Shown: piece after piece, positions 39,792 to 51,515 of the stretch | Layout of the letters: every line of letters begins with the position of its first letter | Numbering within the stretch: position 1 is the stretch's first letter | Origin: Cryobacterium tagatosivorans | GTDB lineage: Bacteria; Actinomycetota; Actinomycetes; Actinomycetales; Microbacteriaceae | Reading direction: 5' to 3' | Assembly: GCF_004402215.1 (NCBI RefSeq) | Contig: NZ_SOEZ01000006.1 | Coordinates: forward strand, 1-64,000 | Length of the DNA stretch: 64,000 bases | Program-made: the position numbers and the translations under genes | The notes under the pieces: model-generated | Database searches by the model: none | The model's input: the letters and a program-made list of their open reading frames with translations, nothing else | What the model was told of the DNA's origin: nothing

Positions 39792-39809
39792 GTATGCATG
39801 TACGCATAC
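39792..39809. promoter_or_regulatory. candidate GntR (FCD) operator between ALDH and gntR genes
   Basis: GTATGC-N6-GCATAC is a 6+6 inverted repeat located in the 217-base divergent region. TATGC/GCATA steps recur close to the ALDH start (GCATGC at 39672). FadR/FCD-type GntR regulators bind similar short palindromes. It is 83 bases before the regulator's ATG. Confidence 0.55.
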
Positions 39810-39892
39810 TGAATTGCACGGCAAGGCACCGACAACAGTCAGTGCCATGGAAGTCGTCCCCCACGATGGGACGATATTGAAGGAGATGACCG

Positions 39893-40564
39893 ATGCCCCC
39901 ACTTGGGCGAACGGACCAGCGTTTGGCGCCGGCTCCGATCAATCGGACCACAGAGGTCTACGAGCAATTGCGCCAGGCCATCGTCGAAGGATCGATCCGG
40001 CCCAACGAGCGCCTGATTGAGAGCGATCTTGCCGAGCGACTGGGGGTGAGCCGCACGCCGGTACGCGAGACCATGCTGCGACTCGCGGGCGACGGTCTGA
40101 TAGTCAGCCAGCGCCGCGGTTGGGTTGTGCGCGAACATTCTGCCGAGGAGATCCGAGAGGTCTACGAGATCCGCGCCGCACTTGAAGGGTTCGCCGCCGG
40201 TCTGGCAGCCCAGCGAGCAACGGACGCGGAGCTCACGGCCATTGAGGCGATCCATCAGAGCTATATCGACTCGATTCAAAGCTCCAGCCGCGGGCATCTG
40301 GTCGAGCACAACGACGCCTTCCACGAAGCGATCATCGCTGCCGCGCGCAACCAACTCCTGGCGGAGCAGATTCATCGCAACAGCCAGTACTACTTCATCC
40401 ATCGCATCGCAGGTTTCCTGTCCGACGAGGAGGTGCGTATTTCCATCGAAGGACATGAGGAGCTCGTCCGGGCACTGATGGGGCGCGATCCCGTGCTCTC
40501 CGAACAGGTTGCCCGCGCACGGGTCTTTGACGGCTTGGAAAAGGTGCTCAACCGCATCCGCTGA
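39893..40564 (+). CDS. GntR-family regulator, FCD subgroup
   Basis: The 223-residue regulator has an N-terminal winged helix (about 20-85: EVYEQLRQAIVEGSIRPNERL, ESDLAERLGVSRTPVRETMLRLAGDGLI). An FCD ligand domain follows, with a probable metal/acid-binding set Asp-x-x-x-His in HNDAFHEAI and later HRIAG and EGHEEL histidines. It is divergent from the ALDH-led operon and should sense a small acid or sugar acid to control it and itself. A GGAG-rich ribosome-binding site precedes ATG 39893. Regulation type (repressor is usual) is an inference. Confidence 0.88.
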   Translation: MPPLGRTDQRLAPAPINRTTEVYEQLRQAIVEGSIRPNERLIESDLAERLGVSRTPVRETMLRLAGDGLIVSQRRGWVVREHSAEEIREVYEIRAALEGFAAGLAAQRATDAELTAIEAIHQSYIDSIQSSSRGHLVEHNDAFHEAIIAAARNQLLAEQIHRNSQYYFIHRIAGFLSDEEVRISIEGHEELVRALMGRDPVLSEQVARARVFDGLEKVLNRIR

Positions 40565-40624
40565 CCTGCCCTTCGCTCGATTGTGCACGGCACCACCCGT
40601 GGGGCTGAGCCTGAGCCACGACGC

Positions 40625-41677
40625 TCACACCCGCTCGGCCACAATCACTTCCTCGACCTTGGTGTCGTGCTGCTCGTAGATGAACTTCTCGATCAGGAAC
40701 GGCTTCCGGTCGATCGCATGGGCGAGCAGGAGCTGGGCGAAGACGATCTCCACGATCGGCCGGACGAAGCCGCCCAGGCCGGGGGCTAACGGCACGATCG
40801 TCAGGTTGGCGTGACCGGCGGATGGGATTGCGCTTTCCGGTGCGGCCGTCACGAGTATGACCTGCACGCCTGAATCCAATACGGAGTCCGGAATGGTGAG
40901 TTCCCGCCCGTCTCCGAAGATGATCAGGACGCTCCCCTCTGCGGCGGATTCCATCGGACCGTGGAGGTATTGGAACGTCTCGTAGCTACCGCTTGGGATG
41001 CGCAGGCCCTCGCGGATCATCAGCGACGTTTCGGCAGCCGACGCAAATGAGGTTCCCCGGCCGATCACATCGATGGCCGACGCATCGGCGACGAAGCGAC
41101 TGATGCGCGTCGCAATCGAGTCGTAGGCGTTCAATGCGTTGCCTACGATCGCTGGTATCCGCTCGACCTCAGGGCCGGCGGGCACCTTCCCCACACGATC
41201 CAGGAGCAGCGCGTAAGCAAGTAGCGTTGCCGTGTATCCAATTGTGTAGACGGGAGAGTCGTTGAATCCGCCGAGGCTGATCGGAGCATCAATTACTCCA
41301 CCGATCTGGGCTTCAGGGAAGTTGCTGATGCCGATTCGGCGCCCTACGGTCAATCGGCGGGCCGCTTCGATCGTCTCGGGGCTCCGCCCGGATTCGGAGA
41401 CGATCACGTAGTGGTCGGCCGGCTGGAATCCGTCAGCGGCCAGCAGGACATCCGAGGCCGTGAGGTTGACTGCCCGGAATCCCGCCTCCGCGAGCACTGC
41501 GACGAACGCATTGCCTGTGTGGCTGGATGCGCCCATTGCGACGACCGCCACGGTGTCGCCTGGCTTCCACTCGACCAGCCGCGCGCGCTGCAGGTCGCGC
41601 GTCAGTGTGGAGTGGGCGAGAGCGAGGTTTTTCGGCTGAGCGCGCATGGCGTCGACGAAGAGTGCGTTGCTTGACAT
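40625..41677 (-). CDS. SIS-domain sugar isomerase/aldolase-like protein (AgaS-like)
   Basis: The 350-residue protein has two SIS domains as in glucosamine-6-phosphate deaminase-like AgaS or GlmS isomerases. The first includes VAVVAMGASSHTGNAFVAVLAE and SESGRSPETIEA (phospho-sugar loop). The second includes IDVIGRGTSFASAAETSLMIREGL. It may isomerise or deaminate an amino-sugar phosphate in the cytosol. It is the last gene of an operon with a BadF-type kinase and a CUT1 importer, which fits the pathway uptake, phosphorylation, isomerisation. The GntR gene converges with it. Confidence 0.85.
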   Translation of the reverse strand: MSSNALFVDAMRAQPKNLALAHSTLTRDLQRARLVEWKPGDTVAVVAMGASSHTGNAFVAVLAEAGFRAVNLTASDVLLAADGFQPADHYVIVSESGRSPETIEAARRLTVGRRIGISNFPEAQIGGVIDAPISLGGFNDSPVYTIGYTATLLAYALLLDRVGKVPAGPEVERIPAIVGNALNAYDSIATRISRFVADASAIDVIGRGTSFASAAETSLMIREGLRIPSGSYETFQYLHGPMESAAEGSVLIIFGDGRELTIPDSVLDSGVQVILVTAAPESAIPSAGHANLTIVPLAPGLGGFVRPIVEIVFAQLLLAHAIDRKPFLIEKFIYEQHDTKVEEVIVAERV

Positions 41678-41686
41678 GTGGGTTCC

Positions 41687-42535
41687 TTATCCCTTGACGG
41701 CCCCGGCGGCCATGCCTGAAACGACATAACGCTGGAAAATGATGGCGACGATGAGCGGCGGAAGGGCAGCGAGGATGCCGCCGGCCGCGACGAGCCCGAA
41801 GTCGGTCGTGTAGCGACCGGCGAATTCGCTGATGGCCACCGGAAGCGTCTTCGCGGCATCCGACGACGTGAAGATGAGCGCGTACATGAACTCGTCCCAC
41901 GCCAGCAGAAACGAGAACATGATGGCCGCGAAGATGCCGGGTCGAGCAGCGGGGAGCACCACCCAGAAGAGCGCGCCCAGACGGGTCGTGCCATCGATGC
42001 GCGCCGCTTCCTCGAGTTCGTCCGGAATCGTCATGAAGTAGTTGCTGAGGATCCAGAGCACGAACGGGATGACGAGCGCACAGTCAACGAGGATGAGCCC
42101 GGTCGTTGTGTCGAGCAGGCCGAGCGAATTCAGGATGAGGTAGAGGGGGATCAGAAGCGCGATTTGCGGGAGCATGTAGGTTGCGAGAAAGACCATCAGA
42201 GTCGCGCGACGGAAGCGAAAGCGCAATCGTGCGAACGCATACGCGCCCAGGATCCCGACGACCATGGAGATGGTGACGGTACCGACGGCTACAACAGCGG
42301 AGTTCACCATCGCGGCACGGAACGTCGCGCCGACGCTCTCCGCACCACCGCTGAAGATCTGGATATATCGGTTAAAATCGAACTCTTCCGGGATCCAGCG
42401 AAGGGGCGTCGTGATCAGGACTCGCTGCGGCGTGATGCTCGCCATGACCATCCACGCGAACGGCGCGAGGATGAGGAGCGAGACGACCCCGGCTGCGGCA
42501 TGGATGAGGATCGAATTCCGGGTGGACCTCTTCAC
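41687..42535 (-). CDS. CUT1-type ABC importer permease (MalG-like), operon 2
   Basis: The 282-residue permease has six helices and the EAA loop LEEAARIDGTTRLGALFWVVLPAARPGI. It is the second permease of the amino-sugar importer. GTG 42535 overlaps the stop of the first permease (GTGA), so translation is coupled. The long upstream frame to 43054 is inside the first permease and is not used. The ATPase subunit is not encoded nearby. Paired with the SIS and BadF-type genes, it likely imports an amino sugar or its oligomers. Confidence 0.9.
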   Translation of the reverse strand: MKRSTRNSILIHAAAGVVSLLILAPFAWMVMASITPQRVLITTPLRWIPEEFDFNRYIQIFSGGAESVGATFRAAMVNSAVVAVGTVTISMVVGILGAYAFARLRFRFRRATLMVFLATYMLPQIALLIPLYLILNSLGLLDTTTGLILVDCALVIPFVLWILSNYFMTIPDELEEAARIDGTTRLGALFWVVLPAARPGIFAAIMFSFLLAWDEFMYALIFTSSDAAKTLPVAISEFAGRYTTDFGLVAAGGILAALPPLIVAIIFQRYVVSGMAAGAVKG

Positions 42536-43494
42536 AGGAGACTCATTTCTGATCTGCGAAGCAGTCGAAGGTAGATCGCACTCAGCGCGAGGATAACGAC
42601 CACGATGATGTACGACAGGGCAGAGCCGACGCCGAAGTCTTGGTCGGAGAAAGCGGTCGTGTAGGCGTAGTAGGCCACCGTCTGGGTGCCGTTTGCCGGG
42701 CCACCGCGCGTCATCGCATAAATGATGTCGAACACCTTGAAGGCCTCGACTGTTCGCAGTACGAGGACGATGGAGATCGAAGGAACGAGCATGGGCAAAA
42801 CCACCGAACGGAAAATGCGCGGCCAGCGCGCACGATCCAGCTTGGCGGCCTCGTAGAGCTCGGACGGGATGGAGGTGAGTCCGGCGAGCAGGAAGAAGGC
42901 AACGAGCGGAGTGGTCTTCCACACGTCCGCCAGGATCACCATGTTCAGCGCCGTGGCCGGATCGCCAAGCCAGGCCTGGTATTCGTTGATGATTCCCAGC
43001 TGCGCGAGCACAGCGTTCAATGAGCCGTACTGCGCGTTGAATATGCCCTTCCACATCGCGGCGTTGACGATCGTCGGGATTGCCCAGGGTATGACGACGA
43101 TCGCGCGGAATAGCCAGCGTGCCCTTAGCTTCGCGTTGAGCAGGGCGGCGACGATGAGGCCGAACGTAAGCTCAAGCGCCGTCGACACGATCGTGAAGTA
43201 GAGAGTGCGCCCCATCGATTCCCGGAAAGAAGCACTTGTTAACACGTGAACGTAGTTGTCGATGCCGATGAAGGGAGTGTCAGTTGCCAGCGCGGAGGTG
43301 ACTTCGAAGAAGGAGATGACGAGGGTTCGGAAGATCGGGTAGAGGATCACACCGAAGACGGCCACTCCCGCCGGGAGCAGCAGCCAGAAGGCAAGCCGCC
43401 CCTGGTTTTCTTTCCGACGACGGGGAGTGCGCCCGTCCTCCTGGGGAGGGCGCCCCCCGGACGTCTCGGCTCTTTCCGCGCTGGCAACTGACAT
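42532..43494 (-). CDS. CUT1-type ABC importer permease (MalF-like), operon 2
   Basis: The 320-residue permease has an Arg- and Lys-rich cytoplasmic N terminus and six helices. The EAA-type loop reads YEAAKLDRARWPRIFRSVVLPML. The usual Gly of the EAA loop (EAAxxDGA) is replaced by Arg (LDRARW), which is uncommon. Its partners are the downstream permease (4-base overlap) and the binding protein encoded 5 bases upstream. Confidence 0.9.
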   Translation of the reverse strand: MSVASAERAETSGGRPPQEDGRTPRRRKENQGRLAFWLLLPAGVAVFGVILYPIFRTLVISFFEVTSALATDTPFIGIDNYVHVLTSASFRESMGRTLYFTIVSTALELTFGLIVAALLNAKLRARWLFRAIVVIPWAIPTIVNAAMWKGIFNAQYGSLNAVLAQLGIINEYQAWLGDPATALNMVILADVWKTTPLVAFFLLAGLTSIPSELYEAAKLDRARWPRIFRSVVLPMLVPSISIVLVLRTVEAFKVFDIIYAMTRGGPANGTQTVAYYAYTTAFSDQDFGVGSALSYIIVVVILALSAIYLRLLRRSEMSLL

Positions 43495-43499
43495 GTTCG

Positions 43500-44804
43500 T
43501 TACCCGAGGTTCGCGTTGGCCGCCGCGACAGCGTCATCCATCGCCTGCTGCGGCGTCTTCTTTCCGAGCAGCGCGTTCTGGATTTCGACCTGCAGGGTCT
43601 GCGACACCGAGTTGTAGTTCGGTACCGGCGGGCGAAGGATCATCGTGTCGTAGGCGACTCCGGCGGCCTTGAATACGTCCGGGTTCGACTGGGTGACCTC
43701 GGGCTTGGTGTAGCTCGACTTCCAGTTGGTCATTGAGCTCTTGACGTACTGTTCCTGGACGGGCTGGCTCGTCATATATTCGATGAACTTCCACGCCGCA
43801 AGCTGGTGCTTCGACTTCGCGCCGATCGCCAGGGCCATCGATCCGTTGACGCCCGGGTGGTCTCCATTCGGACCGGCCGGCGTCGGTGTGACAACGACCT
43901 GGCCGACGACCTTGGAGATGGACGGATCGTTCTGGTCGCGGAACGTTGACTCCCAGTTGATCTCCATGGCGGTCTTCCCCGCGGCCATGGACTTGTCGGC
44001 GTCGTCCTCGAGGAAGGTGAGGGATGCGGGGTCGGTCAGCCCGTCATCGATGGTCTTCTTCATCCAGGCGAGTGCTTCGACACCAGCACCTTTGTTGATG
44101 ACCAACTTGCCGCTGGAGTCGGTGAACTCTCCGCCGAATGCGCCCAGCAGCTGGGTGTAGTCGCAAACGAGAGCCTCCGCCTGAGACCAGCTCCAGGCGA
44201 GCGGGTATTTCACGAGGCCGGCATCCTTGATCTTCCTGGCAACGGCGAGCACGCCCTCCCAGGTGGCGAGGTCGCTCTGGCTGGCCCCGACCTTGGCGAC
44301 CATATCCTTGTTGAAGAAGAACATCTTGGTCGACGGCCCCCACGGTACGCCGTAGAACTTGCCGTTGTACTCGGCCGAGGTGAGCGCGCCGCCGAGCATC
44401 TCGGACTTCCAGTTCGCGGGGAATCGCTCCGTGACATCCGTGATGAGGCCCTTCGATGCGAAATCAGCAGGCCAGATCACGTCGAGGTGAACGACGTCAT
44501 AGGTTCCGGCCGGCGCCGAGGTGACAATCTTGTCGTGCAGGGCCTCGTAGGCGACGAACGTCGGCTTCACGGTGATCTTGGGATTTTTCGATTCGAAATC
44601 CTTGATCATTCCGGCGACATCGCTTTCGGAGTAACCGGCCTGCTTCATGAAGAGCGCATTGATCGTCCCGGTGCCGTCGCCCTCATTGTCGCTGCTTGCC
44701 GAGCTGGCACCGGTGACGCTGCAGCCCGACAGCAGCAGCGCTGCCGCCGCTAACAGACCGACCCCTGCGGTCGAGCGGTAAGCCCGTTGGGTCCTGTAAA
44801 TCAT
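43500..44804 (-). CDS. extracellular solute-binding protein of ABC operon 2 (lipoprotein)
   Basis: The 434-residue SBP_bac_1 protein begins with a signal peptide and lipobox (LLLSGCSVTG, Cys28). The mature body has the usual sugar-binding segments, with Trp-rich stretches such as YPLAWSWSQAEALV and ASWKSSYTKPEV-like turns. It should deliver a sugar to the two permeases that follow. ATG 44804 overlaps the stop of the kinase gene (ATGA overlap). Confidence 0.9.
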   Translation of the reverse strand: MIYRTQRAYRSTAGVGLLAAAALLLSGCSVTGASSASSDNEGDGTGTINALFMKQAGYSESDVAGMIKDFESKNPKITVKPTFVAYEALHDKIVTSAPAGTYDVVHLDVIWPADFASKGLITDVTERFPANWKSEMLGGALTSAEYNGKFYGVPWGPSTKMFFFNKDMVAKVGASQSDLATWEGVLAVARKIKDAGLVKYPLAWSWSQAEALVCDYTQLLGAFGGEFTDSSGKLVINKGAGVEALAWMKKTIDDGLTDPASLTFLEDDADKSMAAGKTAMEINWESTFRDQNDPSISKVVGQVVVTPTPAGPNGDHPGVNGSMALAIGAKSKHQLAAWKFIEYMTSQPVQEQYVKSSMTNWKSSYTKPEVTQSNPDVFKAAGVAYDTMILRPPVPNYNSVSQTLQVEIQNALLGKKTPQQAMDDAVAAANANLG

Positions 44805-45718
44805 GTATTCCTCCTTGAATCATTGGACAGTGCCTGGTTGGGTAGTCTTCTTGCAAGCTCGATTGCTCCCACGACGGGGGCCACCGACAATAGGTGCACG
44901 CTCAATCCGAGGTGCAAGTCGTCGATGTGTCGCACAAGCGCGTCATAGAGGCGCGGCTGATTAGTGATCACTCCGCCGGCACAGACAACATCTGAGCCCA
45001 GAGCGCCCCGTCCCCACACGAGACCGACGTCCGACGCGAGTTCCTTCGCTGCGTGGTCAACGACCGCTGCGGCCAGCTCGCTGCCGGCATCCGCGCATGC
45101 AAATACGAGCGGAGCAAGACTCCCCCACGTGGTCAGGCGAGGGGCGGCGGTAAAGGCATACGAGAGCGCAATCTCATCGGCGACTCCGAATTGCTTCATC
45201 AGCTCGCGACCGAGCACATCGGCCCCACGGCCTCCGTCAAACGCTCGCAGAACGGCCCGGACGGCCTCCCGTACGAGGGCAGCCGCGCTGCCGGGGTCAC
45301 TGAGCAGGAAGCCGTGACCGCCAGCAGAAATGAGTTCGCCGTTGCCCGTGTGCGCGACGACCTTGGAGCCGGTGCCGACGACGACGGAGATGGCCTCATC
45401 AAAACCCGCAGCGGGCGCGAGGAGCTCCACGTCATTGACCGCCCGAACCACGCCGCGATGATTTCGCTCCAGACGGGCTTGAAACTCCAGTCGTTGCCAG
45501 TCGCTGTCCAGTCCGTGGGCGCCAATCAAGAGGGGAGCCGATTCGGCTCCGTCGATGTCGGCGAAGACCTTGACCAGTCGGGCGACATTCCCAGTGTCAT
45601 CCAGCAAGCCGCCACGCTGCCAGCCGCTTGTGGACACAGACCGGTCCAGCACGACCCCGCCGGCGTCCTCGATCAGGACGTGCGTTTTCGTGCCGCCAAT
45701 GTCGATGCCAACCAGCAA
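44801..45718 (-). CDS. BadF/BadG/BcrA/BcrD ATPase family kinase (N-acetylglucosamine kinase-like)
   Basis: The 305-residue protein has the actin-like ATPase fold: phosphate-1 GIDIGGTKTHVLIED, a second VVVGTGSKVVAH and an adenosine/GGHG block (ISAGGHGFLLSDPGSAAALV). This is characteristic of N-acetylglucosamine kinase-like members. It probably phosphorylates the imported amino sugar. It is the first gene of the operon. Its ATG at 45718 is followed upstream by a 166-base spacer that holds an inverted repeat. Sugar identity is an inference from neighbours. Confidence 0.85.
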   Translation of the reverse strand: MLVGIDIGGTKTHVLIEDAGGVVLDRSVSTSGWQRGGLLDDTGNVARLVKVFADIDGAESAPLLIGAHGLDSDWQRLEFQARLERNHRGVVRAVNDVELLAPAAGFDEAISVVVGTGSKVVAHTGNGELISAGGHGFLLSDPGSAAALVREAVRAVLRAFDGGRGADVLGRELMKQFGVADEIALSYAFTAAPRLTTWGSLAPLVFACADAGSELAAAVVDHAAKELASDVGLVWGRGALGSDVVCAGGVITNQPRLYDALVRHIDDLHLGLSVHLLSVAPVVGAIELARRLPNQALSNDSRRNT

Positions 45719-45760
45719 CGTTGCTCCTCATCATTCCAGGACCGACCGAGCAACCCTGCT

Positions 45761-45789
45761 ACTTCTTTCCTATCTAAGTGATAAGAAGT
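45761..45789. promoter_or_regulatory. candidate operator/promoter upstream of the kinase-ABC operon
   Basis: ACTTCTT and AAGAAGT form a perfect 7+7 inverted repeat with 15 bases between. It lies 43 bases before the kinase ATG, in the 166-base gap below the ROK regulator gene. NagC-like ROK proteins bind A/T-rich inverted repeats of this sort. The rest of the gap has no gene. Confidence 0.45.
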
Positions 45790-45884
45790 TGGTGTAAATC
45801 TAGCTGCCGAAATGACGAAGTGTCAAGCGCGCGGTCGATTCGTTATCTGACCGAGGCCAGAGGCTCGCGCTTGTCAGCGCCTGG

Positions 45885-47132
45885 CTACCGGCCGGCGATG
45901 TAGGCGAAGCCGTTGACCTCGGCTGCAGCAAGTTCCGCCGCCCCCAGAAGTACGGCGTCATCGCGGCGAGTCGCCACTTCAACGCGGGGAACGTGGATGA
46001 TGCGACCGGTGAGCCGCTGTTGAATCGCGGGGATCACGGTGTTCGCGCGTCCCACCAGGCTGCCACCCACCACGACAAGTTCCGGGTCAAGAATGATGAC
46101 CATGGCTGCGATGGCAATAGCCATCATGTCGAGAATCTCGTCCGCGAGTTCGCGAGCGGCCGCGTTCCCGCCGCCGGCCAGTTCGAAGATGTCCTCGGCG
46201 TTCAGCACGCCCTTCTCCGGGATCGGAATCCCCCGCTCGCGCGCCCGCTTCGTCAGCGCAATCGGGCCAATTCGATCCTCAAGATCCCCGGATTCGGAGT
46301 ACGAGCGCTCGAGTGACGAGCGCTCCATGAGCAGATAGCCGATCTCGCCTGCCCCCGCACGCGCCCCACGGTGGAGCTCGCCATTCGTGATGATGCCTGC
46401 ACCGAGGCCGCTCTCCAGGAACAACAGCGCAACGAGGCTTGTGAGCCCCCTCCCTGCGCCTCGGTGGAGCTCGCCGAAGGCCAGAGCGTTTGCGTCATTG
46501 TCCACCACGATTGGGAGTGTCGTGCGTTCGCGAAGCAGTCGGCCGAGGGGGACTTCAGTCCAACCCAGCTCCGGTATCCGCTCGAAGCTTCCCTCGGGGT
46601 ACTTGACCACACCGGGCACTGCAACGCCTACCGCGAGGCACGGTGTTCCCATCGTCTCGGCAGTCAGAATGAGCGAGTCAAACAACTGAACTATTTTCTC
46701 TAAGCGACCCCGCTGATTGCGGTCGCCTTCCGCCGCATCGAGCGTACCGAGAGGGAATAACCGAGGACCAAAGTCGACTTCTCGTCGGAAGACGACTGTG
46801 CCATCGAAATCCACCAGGATCCCTGAAGCCTTGTTCGGGTGCAGTTGCAGCGCCGCGACCAAACGGGATCCACCGGCGTAGCGCAGCAGAACGGACGGGC
46901 GGCCCCCAGTTGAGGGCTCCTGACCCGCAGGGACAATAATGCCCTGCTCGATCAGGGTCGCCGTCAATCGGTTGATCGTAGCCGGGCTAAGCCCCGTGGA
47001 AGCGCCGAGCTGCTGTCTGGACATTGCGCCCGATTTGCGAAGCTCTTCCAGAATTGCAGTTTGGTTTACGCGCGCGAGGGTGCTCGTAGTTGCGGTACTT
47101 TTCCTGTGATTGGACACAGCACCCCTCGTCAT
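45885..47132 (-). CDS. ROK-family transcriptional regulator without the zinc motif
   Basis: The 415-residue NagC-like regulator has an N-terminal helix-turn-helix (RQQLGASTGLSPATINRLTATL, about 39-60) and a ROK sugar-kinase-like domain. The ATP-binding strand DNDANALAFGE and AVGVAVPGVV are visible. The usual zinc site CxCGxxGCxE is absent. The equivalent region reads ERSYSESGDLEDRIG. Zinc binding stabilises most ROK repressors, so this member is unusual. It lies upstream of the kinase-ABC-SIS operon and probably controls it through the inverted repeat at 45761-45789. Confidence 0.87.
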   Translation of the reverse strand: MTRGAVSNHRKSTATTSTLARVNQTAILEELRKSGAMSRQQLGASTGLSPATINRLTATLIEQGIIVPAGQEPSTGGRPSVLLRYAGGSRLVAALQLHPNKASGILVDFDGTVVFRREVDFGPRLFPLGTLDAAEGDRNQRGRLEKIVQLFDSLILTAETMGTPCLAVGVAVPGVVKYPEGSFERIPELGWTEVPLGRLLRERTTLPIVVDNDANALAFGELHRGAGRGLTSLVALLFLESGLGAGIITNGELHRGARAGAGEIGYLLMERSSLERSYSESGDLEDRIGPIALTKRARERGIPIPEKGVLNAEDIFELAGGGNAAARELADEILDMMAIAIAAMVIILDPELVVVGGSLVGRANTVIPAIQQRLTGRIIHVPRVEVATRRDDAVLLGAAELAAAEVNGFAYIAGR

Positions 47133-47296
47133 CCAGATCGCATCCCAGTGCGGTCAATCTTTTCTATCACACTGTGTCATTAACATTCGCGGCACGCGCA
47201 GCACGACTTCGGACGCAAACGCTCCCGACGTCCACGACCTCCGTTGCGCGCTGGTCCCGACCGTCACCGCGGGCTTCGAGACGCAGTAGGTGCGCC

Positions 47297-49506
<2,210 letters not shown>

Positions 49507-49514
<8 letters not shown>

Positions 49515-50775
49515 GGGCGGACTCCTTCGGGGTGTGCGGGGAAGACTGTGGTGTGCGGGAAAACGGGGGTTCGGACGCCATGGGGCGCGAGAATCGGTCG
49601 GGGCGGAAGCGAGCCCAGCGCCCGTCAGCCGTGCCGTCGAGCAAGTGCAGGCAGTGCTGCGCCGCGATCGGTGTGAGCAGCACACCGTGGCGAAAGAATC
49701 CGGTCGCGATGATCAGGCCCGGGATGTCGCTTGCCGGCTGCCCGGGGCCGTCGGCGACCCGTCCAAGCAGCGGCGCATTGTCCGGTGTGCCTGGTCGGGC
49801 GCGGGCGGTCACTTCGATGAGTTCGAGCTCGGCGACCGCCGGCACGAGCACCTGGGCATCCCGCAGGAGCTGGTGCACACCGCCGGCCGACACAGCGGCG
49901 GATCCGTGTTCGCGCTGCGTGGCGCCGAGGACCACCGTTCCGTCGTCGCGTGGAACGAGGTAGACCGGGACTCCGCGGACGAGGCCGCGGATGGTGGCGG
50001 TGAGGAGCGGCCGAAGATGCCCAGGCACGCGGAGCCGAATGATGTCTCCGTACACCGGGCGCAGCGGCAGCGCCAGCCAGTCGGGCAGCCCGCCCAGCTG
50101 CCCCGCGGCCAGTCCGTTCGCGACCACGACCTCGCCGGCCGCCACCGTGGAGCCATCCGCCAGGATGACCCCAGTGACGCGGGAGGCGGCATCCGCCGGT
50201 CTCTCGTGCCGCAACCCGACGGCGCTCTGCCGGATCGCGTGGTCGTGGGTCCACCGGTTTCGGGAGCTGGCGCCGTCGATCGCGGATTGGAGCCGGGCGG
50301 CCAACCGCCGAGGGTCAACCTGATGGTCCCGCTCGATGTTGAAGGCGCTCGACAACTGCGGGCTGAGCAGCGGTTCCATGGCGCGGGCCTCGCGGATGGT
50401 CAGCGGCTCCACGGCCAGCCCGTGCCCCCGCTGCACCTCGCGCAGGTCGGCCAGCGACCGCCGGTCCGCTGCGTCCGCGCCGACCGTGATCGTGCGCGTG
50501 GACCGGTACCCGGCCTCAGCGGGGCGCACACCCAGCGACTCGACGAATGCGGGGTACAGCGCCGCCGAGGCGAGCGTCAGTTCGAGCAGGTCCTCTTCCT
50601 GGTAGTGCAACTCGCTGACCGGCGCGAGCATGCCCGCGGCGGCATACGTTGCGCCCGTGGCAGGTTTCGGGTCGACAAAGGCGACCGTGCGGCCGGACTG
50701 CGCCGCCGTCCAGGCGATCCCCAGCCCGACGATTCCGGCGCCGACGACGACGACGTCCACGCCGCGCTCAGCCAC
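49507..50775 (-). CDS. thiO: glycine oxidase ThiO
   Basis: ThiO oxidises glycine to the imine used by ThiG. The 422-residue flavoprotein has an N-terminal FAD site ([19 protein letters not shown]), the DAO-fold insert and the closing [15 protein letters not shown] block of glycine oxidases. It is the first gene of the minus-strand thiO-thiS-thiG-moeZ operon. ATG 50775 lies 58 bases from divergent thiE, so the promoters share that small spacer. No TPP riboswitch was seen in this spacer. Confidence 0.92.
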
Positions 50776-50833
50776 GGAGCCGGTGCATTGCGGTATGGGT
50801 CAGGAGCGGTGCCGGTTCGCGAAAATCGCCTTT

Positions 50834-51490
50834 ATGGTTGGTCACATGGACCACGATGACGCCCGGCTTTACCTGTGTACCGACGGACGGACGGAGCGCG
50901 GCGATTTCGCCGATTTCCTGGATGCCGCCTTCGCCGGCGGCGTGGACATTATCCAACTCAGGGACAAGAGCATCGAAGCCGCCGAGGAGCTGGAACTGCT
51001 GGGCGTCCTTCGAGACGTCGCGGAGCGCCACGGGAAGCTCTGGGCAGTCAACGACCGCGCCGATGTCGCCGCTCTGGCCGCGGCCCCGGTGTTCCACATC
51101 GGCCAAAAGGATCTCCCGCCGGCCTCCGCCCGCCGGCTGCTCGGCGACACCGTCGCGATCGGCCTCTCCAGCCACACGCCAGGGCAGATCGACGCCGCCC
51201 TGGCCGCGGAGACGCTGGATTATTTCTGTGTCGGTCCGCTCTGGGCGACCCCGACCAAACCGGGACGGGCCGCGGTGGGCCTGGAGCTGGCCCGATACGC
51301 GACCGAGCGCGCCATCGACGCGGGAAGCATCCTGCCCTGGTTTGCCATTGGCGGCATTGACCTCACCAACATTGAGCAGGTTGTGGCGGCCGGCGCGAGC
51401 CGCGTCGTCGTGGTGCGCGCGATAACCGAGGCGGATGACCCGACGGCTGCCGCCCAGCGACTCCGGGCCCACCTGCCCACGCTGGGTTAG
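50834..51490 (+). CDS. thiE: thiamine phosphate synthase ThiE
   Basis: ThiE joins HMP-PP with thiazole phosphate to give thiamine phosphate. The 218-residue TIM-barrel protein has the DIIQLRDKS block, AVNDRADVA, and the [27 protein letters not shown] and [11 protein letters not shown] phosphate loops. Four residues after ATG 50834 is a second ATG (50846) that could also be the start. It is divergent from the thiO operon and converges with thiD-tenA. Confidence 0.93.
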   Translation: MVGHMDHDDARLYLCTDGRTERGDFADFLDAAFAGGVDIIQLRDKSIEAAEELELLGVLRDVAERHGKLWAVNDRADVAALAAAPVFHIGQKDLPPASARRLLGDTVAIGLSSHTPGQIDAALAAETLDYFCVGPLWATPTKPGRAAVGLELARYATERAIDAGSILPWFAIGGIDLTNIEQVVAAGASRVVVVRAITEADDPTAAAQRLRAHLPTLG

Positions 51491-51515
51491 TCGGCCCGGC
51501 CGGGCCGGGCGCACG

